A stretch of DNA of 64,000 nt from Microbacterium sp. Root53 (lineage in GTDB: Bacteria > Actinomycetota > Actinomycetes > Actinomycetales > Microbacteriaceae). The stretch lies in NCBI RefSeq assembly GCF_001426925.1, contig NZ_LMFR01000025.1, forward strand, positions 57,340 through 121,339. Direction: 5' to 3'. The notes under the pieces were generated by a model. That model had not been told where the DNA came from and ran no database searches. It was given only the letters and a program-made list of their open reading frames with translations. Position 1 is the stretch's first letter, and each line of letters begins with the position of its first letter. The translations under genes were made by a program, and so were the position numbers. Shown here one piece after another: positions 8,227-17,043 of this stretch.

Positions 8227-9201
8227 ATGACCGACTACGGCTATCACTGCTCGCACGAGCAGATCGCCCCCTCCCGCCTCCTGCGCCACGTGGTCCGCGC
8301 GCAGGACGCCGGGTTCGACGCGGCGATGTGCTCCGACCACCTGACCCCGTGGGGCGTGGCGCAGGGCGAGAGCGGCTACGCGTTCTCGTGGCTGGGCGCC
8401 GCGCTCGCCTCGACGGAGCTTCCGTTCGGCGTGGTGACGGCCCCGGGGCAGCGCACGCATCCCGTGACGACCGCGCAGGCCATCGCGACCCTGGGGGAGA
8501 TGTTCCCGGGCCGCTTCTGGGCGGCGCTGGGATCGGGCGAGGCGCTGAACGAGCACGTCACGGGCGACCCGTGGCCCGACAAGGCCACGCGGGAGCGGCG
8601 GCTGCGCGAGTGCGTGGGCATCATCCGCGCGCTGCTCGCGGGCGAGGAGGTCACGCACCACGGCGAGGTGCAGGTCGACCGGGCCCGCGTGTGGTCGCGC
8701 CCGGCCGAGCCGCCGGCGCTCGTCGCCGCCGCGGTGTCGCCGGAGTCGGCGGCCGCGCACGCGGAATGGGCCGACGGCCTGATCACGGTCGGATGCGACC
8801 CGCGCGCGCTGCGGGAGGTCGTCGAGGCGTACCGCGAGGCCGGGGGACGGGGTCCTGCCCGCCTGCAGGTGCATCTCGCCTGGGCGCCGGATGAGGACGC
8901 GGCGCTCGCGATGGCGCGCCGCGACTGGCCGAACGGCGCCATCACGCCGCCCGAGGCCTGGGACCTGCCGACCCCCGAGGAGTTCGACCAGCGCGCGGCA
9001 TCCGTGACCGACGATCAGCTCCGCGCGGCCGTGCTGATCTCGAGCGACCCCTCGGTGCACCGCGACCGGATCGCCGAGCTCGCCGACGCGGGCTTCGACG
9101 CCGTCATGCTGCACCAGGTCGGCGCGGACGCGGACGCGCAGGAGGCGTTCATCGACACGTTCGGCGAACGCGTCCTGCCCGAGCTGAGGAGTCTGTCGTG
9201 A
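8227..9201 (+). CDS. TIGR03885-type flavin-dependent LLM oxidoreductase (324 aa)
   Basis: Luciferase-fold oxidoreductase. It starts MTDYGYHCSHEQ and has GEMFPGRFWAALGSGEALNEHVTG near residues 96-119, typical of the TIGR03885 group of probable non-F420 flavin enzymes. I recall this group as often encoded beside trehalose/GH13 genes, and that holds here: its TGA overlaps the GTG start of the GH13 gene (GTGA), so the two are translationally coupled. The shared pathway has not been named in the sequence and remains inference. Confidence 0.8.
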   Translation: MTDYGYHCSHEQIAPSRLLRHVVRAQDAGFDAAMCSDHLTPWGVAQGESGYAFSWLGAALASTELPFGVVTAPGQRTHPVTTAQAIATLGEMFPGRFWAALGSGEALNEHVTGDPWPDKATRERRLRECVGIIRALLAGEEVTHHGEVQVDRARVWSRPAEPPALVAAAVSPESAAAHAEWADGLITVGCDPRALREVVEAYREAGGRGPARLQVHLAWAPDEDAALAMARRDWPNGAITPPEAWDLPTPEEFDQRAASVTDDQLRAAVLISSDPSVHRDRIAELADAGFDAVMLHQVGADADAQEAFIDTFGERVLPELRSLS

Positions 9202-10910
9202 CCAAGCCCGTCCCGATCGACGCGGCCGACCTGTGGTGGCGGCACACGGTCTACTACTGCCTGGACATCGAGACGTTCCAGGACTCCGACGGAGACGGCG
9301 TCGGCGACATCCCGGGCCTGATCTCGCGCATCCCGTACCTGGCCGACCTCGGCGTCACGTGCGTGTGGCTGATGCCGTTCTTCCCGACCGCCCACCGCGA
9401 CGACGGCTACGACATCACGGACTTCTTCGCGGTCGACCCGCGCCTGGGCACGCTGGGCGACCTGGTCGAGCTGGTGCGGGTGGCCCGCACGCACGGCATC
9501 CGGATCATCGTCGACTTCGTCATGAACCACACGTCGGACCAGCATCCGTGGTTCCGGCAGTCGCGCCGCTCGCCCGACGATCCCAAGCGGGACTGGTACG
9601 TGTGGCGGGACGAGCCGCCCGAGAAGCCCGATCCGCCGGTGTTCCCGGGCGACGAGGACAGCACGTGGACGTTCGACGAGAAGGCCGGGCAGTACTTCCT
9701 TCACCACTTCTTCCACACCCAGCCCGACCTCAACGTGGCGCTGCCGGAGGTGCGTCGCGAGATCGACAAGAACCTCGGCCTCTGGCTCGAGATCGGGATC
9801 GCGGGCTTCCGCATCGACGCCGTGCCGTTCATGTTCAGCAGCGCCGTCACCGACACGGGAGCGGGCGGCTCGAACGCGGGCGGCACGGGCGTGGACGGCA
9901 CGCCGTCCGCCCCGTACGACGGCGTGGACCACCTGGCGCGCATCCGCGGCTTCGTCTCGCGCCGCAGCGCGGAGGCGTTCCTCCTCGGCGAGGTGAACCT
10001 GCCGTACGAGCAGCAGATGCCGTGGTTCGGGCAGGCCCGGGACGGCCTTCAGCTGCAGTTCGACTTCCCCACCATGCAGCGGCTCTACCTCGCGCTGGCG
10101 CGCGGGGACGCGACCCCGCTCGCCGAGTCCCTGCGCAGCCGCCCGGCGGTCGACGTCGCCCAGCAGTGGGCCCACTTCGCGCGCAACCACGACGAGCTGA
10201 CGCTGGATCAGCTGTCGGATGAGGAGCGCGACGAGGTCTTCGCGGCCTACGCGCCCGACGAGGCCATGCGCGTGTACGGGCGCGGCATCCGACGCCGGCT
10301 GCCCTCGATGCTGGAGGACGAACGGGCCGTCCGGATGGTCTACTCGCTGATCTTCTCGCTGCCCGGCGCCCCGGTGCTGTTCTACGGCGAGGAGATCGGC
10401 ATGGGCGACAACCTCGAGATCGACGGCCGGATCGCCGTGCGCACGCCGATGCAGTGGACGCGCGACGGCGGCTTCACCACAGCTCCGCCCCGCCGCCAGG
10501 TGCGGCGGATGGCGACCGAGCCGTACGGGCCCGAGGGCGCCAACGTCGAGGATCAGCGCGCGGACCAGGGCTCGCTGTGGCGGCACATCCAGAGGCTCAC
10601 CCGGATGTACCGTGACGCGCCGTCGCAGGCGTGGTCCGAGCTCGAGGTGCTCAAGGGGGCGCCGCCGCAGGTGCTCGCGCACGTCTGCCGCGGCGAGGGA
10701 TGGGCCATGCTCGCGCTGCACAACCTCTCGCGCGACGGCACGACCGTGCGTGTGACGGTCGCGCCCGAGTCGTCGGATGAGGCGTGGATGACCGACCGCG
10801 TCACCGAGGAGCGGATCGACGCCTCGGCGCCCATCGCGCTCGAGCTCGAGCCCTACGGCTGGCGCTGGCTGGAGCTCGATCCGGCGGACGCGAAGGTGCG
10901 GGTGCGCTGA
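9198..10910 (+). CDS. GH13 alpha-amylase family protein, trehalose synthase-like (570 aa)
   Basis: A glycoside hydrolase family 13 enzyme that acts on alpha-glucosides. It begins WWRHTVYYCLDIETFQDSDGDGVGD, the usual GH13 first strand. Catalytic residues are visible: nucleophile D207 in GFRIDAV, acid/base E265 in LLGEVN, and transition-state stabiliser D332 in RNHDEL. It is shorter than fused TreS-maltokinase proteins and no kinase domain follows. The insertion AGGSNAGGTGVDGTPSAPYD after the nucleophile is loop-like. Coupled to the upstream oxidoreductase. Trehalose synthase or alpha-glucosidase are equally possible. Confidence 0.85.
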   Translation: MTKPVPIDAADLWWRHTVYYCLDIETFQDSDGDGVGDIPGLISRIPYLADLGVTCVWLMPFFPTAHRDDGYDITDFFAVDPRLGTLGDLVELVRVARTHGIRIIVDFVMNHTSDQHPWFRQSRRSPDDPKRDWYVWRDEPPEKPDPPVFPGDEDSTWTFDEKAGQYFLHHFFHTQPDLNVALPEVRREIDKNLGLWLEIGIAGFRIDAVPFMFSSAVTDTGAGGSNAGGTGVDGTPSAPYDGVDHLARIRGFVSRRSAEAFLLGEVNLPYEQQMPWFGQARDGLQLQFDFPTMQRLYLALARGDATPLAESLRSRPAVDVAQQWAHFARNHDELTLDQLSDEERDEVFAAYAPDEAMRVYGRGIRRRLPSMLEDERAVRMVYSLIFSLPGAPVLFYGEEIGMGDNLEIDGRIAVRTPMQWTRDGGFTTAPPRRQVRRMATEPYGPEGANVEDQRADQGSLWRHIQRLTRMYRDAPSQAWSELEVLKGAPPQVLAHVCRGEGWAMLALHNLSRDGTTVRVTVAPESSDEAWMTDRVTEERIDASAPIALELEPYGWRWLELDPADAKVRVR

Positions 10911-10932
10911 GCGACCCGGCCCGGACACGCGA

Positions 10933-10966
10933 CGAGGCCGCGCGGGGATCGCCCCGCGCGGCCTCG
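10933..10966. terminator. Bidirectional intrinsic terminator
   Basis: A 15-bp perfect stem, CGAGGCCGCGCGGGG (10933-10947) with its complement (10952-10966), and a 4-nt loop. It lies between two convergent genes. Confidence 0.75.
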
Positions 10967-10984
10967 TGCCGTGATGCGCCGGTC

Positions 10985-13087
10985 TCAGGCGCGCGTGATC
11001 TGCAGGACCGACGGGCGGGGCCCGCCCCACTTGCCGTCGGCGAAGGACCCCTCGGCGACGTAGTCGGGGAACAGCGAGCGCTGCGCGCCCCACGTGCCGT
11101 CCTCGCCCGGGTGCTGCACCGCGATGAACACGCTGCCCTCGACGTCGTGGATGACCGGGCCGCAGGTCTCGGCGTCCCGCGGGACGGCGAGGAACTGCTG
11201 CACGTGGCCGCGCTCGGCGCCGCGCAGCGGCACGCGGAACAGACCGTCGTTGTAGCCGATCGTCCCCGGCGCGCCGTCGGTCGAGATCCACAGGTTGCCG
11301 GCCGAGTCGAACGCCACATTGTCGGGGCACGAGATCGGCGAGACCTTGTCGGCCGGGAAGCCCGCGAAGTACGTGTACGAGTTCTTCGCCGGGTCGCCGC
11401 AGAGCAGAAGGATGCTCCAGCCGAACTCGGTGGCGGAGTTGTCCTCGCCCGCCTCGGTGATCTCGATGACGTGGCCGTCGCGGTTCGAGTTGCGCGGGTT
11501 GGGCTCGGTCGCGCCCTCCTTGCCCACCTTGCCGCGGTCGGTGTTGTTCGTGCAGGCGACGTAGACGCGGCCGGTCTTGGGGTTCGGCTCGACGTCCTCT
11601 GCGCGGTCCATCTTGGTGGCGCCCACGGCGTCGGCCGCGAGGCGCGCGTTCACCAGGACCTCCTCGACCGTGAAGCCGGGGACGGCGCTCTCGTCGTTCA
11701 GCATCAGCGGCACCCACTTGCCGGTGCCGTCGAACTCGCCGTCCGAGGGCAGGGCACACGTGCCCGTGATCTCGGAGACCGGGGAGTCGCCCGTGAACTT
11801 GGCCACGTACAGCGAGCCCGACGACAGCAGCGTCTTGTTGTGCGCGCGGGCCTCGGCGCTCGATCCGGGCTGGAACTTCTGCGACGACACGAACTTGTAG
11901 AGGTAGTCGAAGCGCTCGTCGTCGCCCATGTAGGCGACCGCGTGGCCCGACGCGCTGATCGTGACGTTGGCGCCCTCGTGCTTGAAGCGGCCCAGGGCGG
12001 TGTGCTTCACCGGAGGCTCATCCGGGTTCTGCGGGTCGATCTCGACGATCCAGCCGAAGCGGTTGGGCTCGTTCAGGTAGCCCTCCTTGGTGGCGTCGAA
12101 GCGGGGGTCGATCACCTCCCAGCCGTAGGTCGAGGGCGTGCTGCGCAGCCCGTAGCGCTTCTGCGCGGCCGAGACGCCCGGCGCGACGAAGTAGCCGTTG
12201 AAGTTCTCCTCGCCGGAGACGACGGTGCCCCACGGGGTCGTGCCGCCGGCGCAGTTGCCGAACGTGCCGAGGATGGTGCGGCCCTCGGGGTCGTCGACCG
12301 TCTTCAGCAGGTCGGAACCGGCGGCGGGGCCGTCGACGGCGAAGGGGGTGTCGGCCGTGATGCGGCGGTTGCGGGCGCCGCCCACGACATAGCTCCACCG
12401 GTCGCCCGGGCGGTTGCGCTCCAGGTCGACGACCGACAGGCCGTGCGCGGCCTTCGAGACGCGGAGCTGCTCGTGGCGCTCCTCCTCGGATGCGGCCGGC
12501 GGGAACATGATGCCCGGGTTGACGTACTCGTGGTTGTTCACGAGCACCGCGGTGCGGCCGCCGCGGTCGTGGATGATGTCGAGGTAGTCGGCGTTGTAGC
12601 CGAACTGACGCGCCTGCTTCTCGGCGGTCTGGTTGAAGGGGTCGAACGCGTCGGCCTCGTCGAACAGCGGCTCACCCCAGCGGATGATCGGGTCCCAGCG
12701 GAACCCCTCGGGCACGGTGACGGCGTCCACGTCGGCCGACACGGGCGCGATCGGAGTGAAGCCGAAGGCGCGGCCGTCGTTCGGGCCGACCATCTGCGCG
12801 GTCGCGGCCGCGGCGCGGTCGCCTCCGGTGGTTGCGGCGGCGATCACGATCGCCGAGGCGGCGGCGGCGCCGCCGGCGAGCACGGCGCGACGGCTGAGCG
12901 CGGCGCTCGCGATGTCGCGGAAGTAGCCGTTCTCCGAGGTGTTGGGCGCGGCGTGGAAGCACGCGTTGTCGCACTTCAGGTGACAGGTGACCGCACTGCG
13001 CTTGCCGTGCGTGCGGCCGGTCATCAGGAGGTTGAGCAGGGGCCGGCGGGCACCGGCGTCGGGCGTCTGGGGGATCAGTGCACTCAT
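10985..13087 (-). CDS. phoX: PhoX family alkaline phosphatase (700 aa)
   Basis: An exported calcium/iron-dependent phosphatase that releases phosphate from organic esters. A twin-arginine signal lies after an unusually long, cysteine-containing N-terminal stretch: SRRAVLAGGAAAASAIV near residue 66. Downstream are family motifs such as LVNNHEYVNP, GTFGNCAGGTTPWGTVVSGEENFNGYF and KHEGANV. I chose ATG 13087, since the longer frame adds 29 non-conserved residues. An 11-bp direct repeat resembling a PHO box lies 41-62 bp upstream, which fits induction by phosphate starvation. Confidence 0.9.
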   Translation of the reverse strand: MSALIPQTPDAGARRPLLNLLMTGRTHGKRSAVTCHLKCDNACFHAAPNTSENGYFRDIASAALSRRAVLAGGAAAASAIVIAAATTGGDRAAAATAQMVGPNDGRAFGFTPIAPVSADVDAVTVPEGFRWDPIIRWGEPLFDEADAFDPFNQTAEKQARQFGYNADYLDIIHDRGGRTAVLVNNHEYVNPGIMFPPAASEEERHEQLRVSKAAHGLSVVDLERNRPGDRWSYVVGGARNRRITADTPFAVDGPAAGSDLLKTVDDPEGRTILGTFGNCAGGTTPWGTVVSGEENFNGYFVAPGVSAAQKRYGLRSTPSTYGWEVIDPRFDATKEGYLNEPNRFGWIVEIDPQNPDEPPVKHTALGRFKHEGANVTISASGHAVAYMGDDERFDYLYKFVSSQKFQPGSSAEARAHNKTLLSSGSLYVAKFTGDSPVSEITGTCALPSDGEFDGTGKWVPLMLNDESAVPGFTVEEVLVNARLAADAVGATKMDRAEDVEPNPKTGRVYVACTNNTDRGKVGKEGATEPNPRNSNRDGHVIEITEAGEDNSATEFGWSILLLCGDPAKNSYTYFAGFPADKVSPISCPDNVAFDSAGNLWISTDGAPGTIGYNDGLFRVPLRGAERGHVQQFLAVPRDAETCGPVIHDVEGSVFIAVQHPGEDGTWGAQRSLFPDYVAEGSFADGKWGGPRPSVLQITRA

Positions 13088-13127
13088 GCCACCCACCGTG
13101 GCCCGAGCGGTTGAGGCGCAGGCGACG

Positions 13128-13149
13128 CCAAGGTGAACGCGAGGTGACA
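13128..13149 (-). promoter_or_regulatory. PHO-box-like direct repeat upstream of phoX
   Basis: Read on the minus strand, TGTCACCTCGC is followed directly by GTTCACCTTGG. The TCACC cores are exactly 11 bp apart, which is the spacing of PhoP direct-repeat units (GTTCACC-like) in actinobacteria. The site is about 40 bp upstream of the phoX start codon. Confidence 0.6.
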
Positions 13150-13199
13150 TCTTCCGGTCCCGGCCCGCGGCCATGCCGCAGGCCGGGACGGACGCCGGG

Positions 13200-14843
13200 T
13201 CAGCCGCCGAGGGCGGCGGTGACCACGGCGCGGGCCTCGTCCTGCACGGCGCGGAGGTGCTCCTCGCCGCGCAGCGACTCGGCGTAGAGCTTGTAGACGT
13301 CCTCGGTGCCCGACGGGCGCGCGGCGAACCATGCGCTTGCTGTCTGCACCTTGAGCCCGCCGATCGCCGCGCCGTTGCCCGGTGCCTCGGTGAGCTTGGC
13401 GACGATCTCCTCGCCCGCGAGCGTCGTGGCGGTCACGGCCTCGGGGCCGAGCTTGCCGAGCGCGGCCTTCTGCTCGGGCGTCGCGGCGGCGTCCACGCGC
13501 TGGTAGGCCGACGCCCCGAACTCGGCCTCGAGCTCGGCGTAGCGCTGCGAGGGCGTCTTGCCCGTCACGGCCAGGATCTCCGCCGCGAGCAGGCACAGCA
13601 GGATGCCGTCCTTGTCGGTCGTCCAGACCGTGCCGTCCTTGCGCAGGAAGGACGCGCCCGCCGACTCCTCGCCGCCGAACGCGACCGAGCCGTCGATCAG
13701 GCCGGGCACGAACCACTTGAAGCCGACCGGCACCTCGAGCAGCGTGCGGCCGAGCGACGCGGCGACCTTGTCGATCATCATCGACGACACGAGCGTCTTG
13801 CCCACCGCGGCGTCGGACGACCAGCCCGGGCGGTGCGAGAACAGGTAGTCGATCGCGACCGCCAGGTAGTGGTTCGGGTTCATCAGGCCCGCGTCGGGCG
13901 TGACGATGCCGTGCCGGTCGGCGTCGGCGTCGTTGCCGGTCAGGATGTCGTACTCGCTGCGCTTGGCGACGAGCGACGCCATCGCGGACGGCGACGACGG
14001 ATCCATCCGGATCTTCTCGTCCCAGTCCAGCGTCATGAACCGCCAGGTCGGGTCGACATCCGGGTTCACGACGGTGAGGTCGAGCCCGTAGTGCTCCGCG
14101 ATCAGCGCCCAGTACTCGACCGACGCGCCGCCGAGCGGGTCGGCGCCGATGCGCACGCCCGCCTCGCGGATGGCGTCGATGTCGATGATCGAGGCGAGGT
14201 CGCGCACGTACGCGTCGCGGAAGTCGTAAGTGCCCAGGGCGCCGGCGTCGATGTCGGCGAAGCGGACCCGCTTGACGCCCTCGAGGCCCGCCTCGATCAG
14301 CTGGTTGGCGCGCGCGGCGATCCAGCTCGTGGCGTCGGTGTCCGCCGGGCCGCCGTGCGGCGGATTGTACTTGAAGCCGCCGTCGGCCGGCGGGTTGTGG
14401 CTCGGGGTCACGACGATGCCGTCGGCTCGGCCGGGGTCGGCGTCCGCGAGGTCGCGGTTGAAGGTCAGGATGGCGAGGCTCAGCGCGGGCGTCGGCACCC
14501 ACGAGTCGCGGGAGTCGATGCGCACGTCCACCGCGTTCGCGACCAGCACCTCGATCGCGCTGCGCTCGGCCGGCAGCGACAGCGCGTGGGTGTCGCGGCC
14601 GAGGAAGAGCGGGCCCTGGATGCCCTGCTCGGCGCGGTAGTCGACGATCGCCTGGGTCGTGGCGAGGATGTGCTGCTCGTTGAAGCTCGTGCTGAGGCTC
14701 GAGCCACGATGGCCGCTCGTGCCGAACGCCACACGCTGCGAGGGCTGCGACGGATCGGGGACGCGGTCGTAGTAGGCGTTGATCAGCTCATCGACGTCGA
14801 TGAGGTCGGAGGCTTCGGCAGGGAGTCCGGCTCGGCTCGTCAT
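13200..14843 (-). CDS. pgm: Phosphoglucomutase, alpha-D-glucose-phosphate specific (547 aa)
   Basis: Interconverts glucose 1-phosphate and glucose 6-phosphate in the cytoplasm. Motifs in order: [10 protein letters not shown] near the start, the phosphoserine loop VVTPSHNPP, the metal-binding loop [12 protein letters not shown], the sugar-binding GGEESAG, and the C-terminal phosphate site [13 protein letters not shown]. The length fits the bacterial family. ATG 14843 is preceded by GAGGA 8 nt upstream, so I use it rather than the upstream ATG at 14867. It may feed glucose units to the GH13/trehalose metabolism encoded nearby. Confidence 0.93.
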   Translation of the reverse strand: MTSRAGLPAEASDLIDVDELINAYYDRVPDPSQPSQRVAFGTSGHRGSSLSTSFNEQHILATTQAIVDYRAEQGIQGPLFLGRDTHALSLPAERSAIEVLVANAVDVRIDSRDSWVPTPALSLAILTFNRDLADADPGRADGIVVTPSHNPPADGGFKYNPPHGGPADTDATSWIAARANQLIEAGLEGVKRVRFADIDAGALGTYDFRDAYVRDLASIIDIDAIREAGVRIGADPLGGASVEYWALIAEHYGLDLTVVNPDVDPTWRFMTLDWDEKIRMDPSSPSAMASLVAKRSEYDILTGNDADADRHGIVTPDAGLMNPNHYLAVAIDYLFSHRPGWSSDAAVGKTLVSSMMIDKVAASLGRTLLEVPVGFKWFVPGLIDGSVAFGGEESAGASFLRKDGTVWTTDKDGILLCLLAAEILAVTGKTPSQRYAELEAEFGASAYQRVDAAATPEQKAALGKLGPEAVTATTLAGEEIVAKLTEAPGNGAAIGGLKVQTASAWFAARPSGTEDVYKLYAESLRGEEHLRAVQDEARAVVTAALGG

Positions 14844-14895
14844 GGCGCCCATCCTCGCACGCGTCACCCGGCCGCGCCCATCGGTGTTCGATGGC

Positions 14896-14901
14896 TAGGC
14901 T
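14896..14901 (+). promoter_or_regulatory. -10 box TAGGCT, leaderless start of pheA
   Basis: TAGGCT lies 7 nt before ATG 14909. It falls within the longer frame that would start at 14891, so it argues for the later start. Confidence 0.5.
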
Positions 14902-14908
14902 GAGGGCC

Positions 14909-15862
14909 ATGCCGTCGGATGCCGCTCCTCGTCGCACGTACAGCTACCTGGGCCCCGCCGGCACCTTCACGGAGGCGGCGCTCGACCAGGTGCCCGAGGC
15001 GCGCGGTCAGATCTGGCACTCCGTGCACAACGTCGGCGAGGCGCTCGCCGACGTCGCGGCGGGCCGCAGCGACGCCGCCATGATCGCGATCGAGAACTCG
15101 ATCGACGGCGGCGTCTCGACCGCGCAGGATGCGCTCGCGCGCATCCCGAACCTGCGGATCGTCGGCGAGTACCTCGTCCCGGTCGAGTTCGTGCTCGTCG
15201 GCAAGCCCGGCGCGCGGCTCGAGGACGTGCAGCTCGTGAGCGCGCATCCGGTCGCGTACGCCCAGTGCCTCGGGTGGCTCTCGGAGCACCTGCCGACGCA
15301 CCAGCACGTGCCCGCCTCGAGCAACGTCGCGAGCGCAGTCGGCGTCCTGGACGGCTCGAGCCCCGCGGACGCCGCCATCGCCCCGCCCGGCATCACGGCG
15401 CACCACGACGTGGAGGTGCTGGCGCGGGGGATCGGCGACAACCCCGACGCCGTGACGCGCTTCGTGCTGGTCAGCGGCCCGACCCCGCCGCCCGCGCCGA
15501 CCGGCGCCGACAAGACCAGCGTGATCGTCGAGCTGCCCGAGGACCGCGCGGGCACCCTGCTCGAGATGCTCGAGCAGTTCTCGACGCGCGGCATCAACCT
15601 GAGCCTCATCCAGTCGCGCCCGATCGGCGACGCCCTGGGGCGCTACCGCTTCGTGATCGACGCGGACGGCCACATCCTGGACGAGCGCATGGCGGACGCC
15701 CTGATGGGCCTGCGTCGCTTCAGCCCGAACGTCGTGTTCCTCGGCTCGTACCCGCGCGCCGACCGAGCGATCGTGCAGTACAGCGACCGCTACTCCGACG
15801 AGGTCTTCGTCGAGGCGCGCGACTGGCTCCGCGGCCTCATCGCGGGCGAGCCCGACCAGTAG
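14909..15862 (+). CDS. pheA: Prephenate dehydratase (317 aa)
   Basis: Converts prephenate to phenylpyruvate in phenylalanine synthesis. It opens YSYLGPAGTFTEAAL, the classic PDT start, and carries ENSIDGGVSTAQDAL and DAVTRFVLV, which holds the catalytic threonine. An ACT regulatory domain follows from about residue 200 (KTSVIVELPEDRAGTLLEML, then GINLSLIQSRP), the site of phenylalanine feedback control in the family. There is no chorismate mutase domain. It is divergent from pgm. Confidence 0.93.
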   Translation: MPSDAAPRRTYSYLGPAGTFTEAALDQVPEARGQIWHSVHNVGEALADVAAGRSDAAMIAIENSIDGGVSTAQDALARIPNLRIVGEYLVPVEFVLVGKPGARLEDVQLVSAHPVAYAQCLGWLSEHLPTHQHVPASSNVASAVGVLDGSSPADAAIAPPGITAHHDVEVLARGIGDNPDAVTRFVLVSGPTPPPAPTGADKTSVIVELPEDRAGTLLEMLEQFSTRGINLSLIQSRPIGDALGRYRFVIDADGHILDERMADALMGLRRFSPNVVFLGSYPRADRAIVQYSDRYSDEVFVEARDWLRGLIAGEPDQ

Positions 15863-15878
15863 CCCGGCGCCCGGTCCT

Positions 15879-15934
15879 GAAGGTATGAGAAACGCACCTT
15901 CCCGGGCGCGGAAAGGTGCGTTTCTCATACCTTC
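15879..15934. repeat. Long palindrome upstream of the DUF559-type gene
   Basis: A perfect 22-bp arm begins GAAGGTATGAGAAACGCACC (15879-15900) and its complement is at 15913-15934, with a 12-nt centre. The outer 12 bases are shared with the palindrome at 16988-17043 on the other side of the endonuclease-like gene. Confidence 0.85.
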
Positions 15935-15989
15935 GTGAACCTGTGGAGAGCAGGACCCCGGCTCGCGTAGCGTGCGGCACCGTGAGGGG

Positions 15990-16997
15990 GTGGGGATTCG
16001 GCGCGAGCTGCCACCGGAGCTGGGCGGCGTCTTCGCGGTGGGACGGGCGCGCGACGCGGGTGTCGGACGCGGTCGCCTCCGCGGATCGGACCTGACGTCC
16101 ACGTTCCACGGGGCGCGGTCGGTCCGGGTCGAGCGTCCGGATCCGGATGACGTGCCGGATGTCGCGAAGGAGCGCGCGCGAGTGCTCGCGCAGGTCCGCG
16201 AGCTCGCGGCCGTGCTCGCCGATCACGCGTTCTTCGCGGGAATCACCGCGGCGATGGTGCACGGCATCCCACTCCCGCCGTTCCATCACTCGGTGAGGCG
16301 GGCCGGCGGGGGTGGGCCTCCCGAGCTCACGCCGCTCGTCGTCGGCGTCCACAAGCCGCGCTCGCCGGTGCGGCGCGCCCGTGTGCGCGGCATCCATCTC
16401 GATCCGGCACTGGCCCCGGTCGTCGAGGTCGACGGCATTCGCGTGACGGATCTCGCCTCGACCTGGGCGATGCTCGGCGTCGAGCTGGGTGAGCGCGATC
16501 TCGTCGCGGCGGCGGACCACCTGCTGCGGATCCCGCGCCACCCGGGCGGGTTCCGGCCGCCCGAGCGCGGGCCGCACGTCACGCGAGAGCAGCTTGCGGA
16601 CGCGATCGGGCGGCGTCGCGGCGCCGAGAGGCTGCGTCGCGCGCTGGCTCGGGCTCGCACCGGATCCTCCTCGCCACGCGAGTCGCGGCTTCGCCTGATC
16701 CTGGTCGACGGCGGCCTGCCCGAGCCCGTGCTGGACTACGACGTGTCAGCTCCGTATGGCGCGTTCGTCGCGTGCCTCGATCTCGCGTACCCGGAGTGGA
16801 AGGTCGGGTACGAGTACGACGGCTCCGGTCACCGCACCCAGGCGCAGTTCGAGCGCGATGTGGCCAAGGGGGAGTGGCTCGCCGATCTCGGCTGGGACGT
16901 GCTGCACTTCACCGCACGCGACCTCCGGGGACCTGAGCGCGAGGTCGTCCGCCGCGCCCGCGCAGCGCTCATCCGCCAGGGCGTCGCGAAGGTATGA
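15990..16997 (+). CDS. DUF559-type endonuclease-domain protein (335 aa)
   Basis: The C-terminal ~110 residues have the DUF559/Vsr-like nuclease look: ESRLRLILVDGGLPEP, then DLAYPEWKVGYEYDGSGHRT, then AKGEWLADLGWDVLHFTARDL. The acidic D and E plus Q/H-R positions are present, so a PD-(D/E)xK-like fold is likely. The N-terminal part resembles AbiEi-like antitoxin/regulator regions (HAFFAGITAAMVHGIPLP). Proteins of this kind are common and often multi-copy in actinobacteria; their role is unknown to me. The start is uncertain: GTG 15990 follows a TAGCGT box (15968-15973) and a GAGGG, and GTG 15972 is an alternative. The gene is bracketed by two related palindromes, the second overlapping its stop codon. 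Confidence 0.7.
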   Translation: MGIRRELPPELGGVFAVGRARDAGVGRGRLRGSDLTSTFHGARSVRVERPDPDDVPDVAKERARVLAQVRELAAVLADHAFFAGITAAMVHGIPLPPFHHSVRRAGGGGPPELTPLVVGVHKPRSPVRRARVRGIHLDPALAPVVEVDGIRVTDLASTWAMLGVELGERDLVAAADHLLRIPRHPGGFRPPERGPHVTREQLADAIGRRRGAERLRRALARARTGSSSPRESRLRLILVDGGLPEPVLDYDVSAPYGAFVACLDLAYPEWKVGYEYDGSGHRTQAQFERDVAKGEWLADLGWDVLHFTARDLRGPEREVVRRARAALIRQGVAKV

Positions 16998-17043
16998 GAT
17001 ATGGACCTTCGGGGCAGCCCGGAGGTGCATATCTCATACCTTC
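16988..17043. repeat. Palindrome spanning two convergent stop codons
   Basis: Arms 16988-17008 and 17023-17043 match at 20 of 21 positions. The left arm contains the TGA of the endonuclease-like gene (16995-16997) and the right arm overlaps the stop of the convergent LLM gene (17042-17044). It probably also acts as a bidirectional terminator. It is related to the palindrome at 15879-15934. Confidence 0.85.

Noticed and set aside
6454..9114. 886-codon minus-strand frame opposite tetR, AI-2E and LLM genes
   Set aside because: Crosses three well-supported plus-strand genes and is Arg/His/Asp-rich noise.
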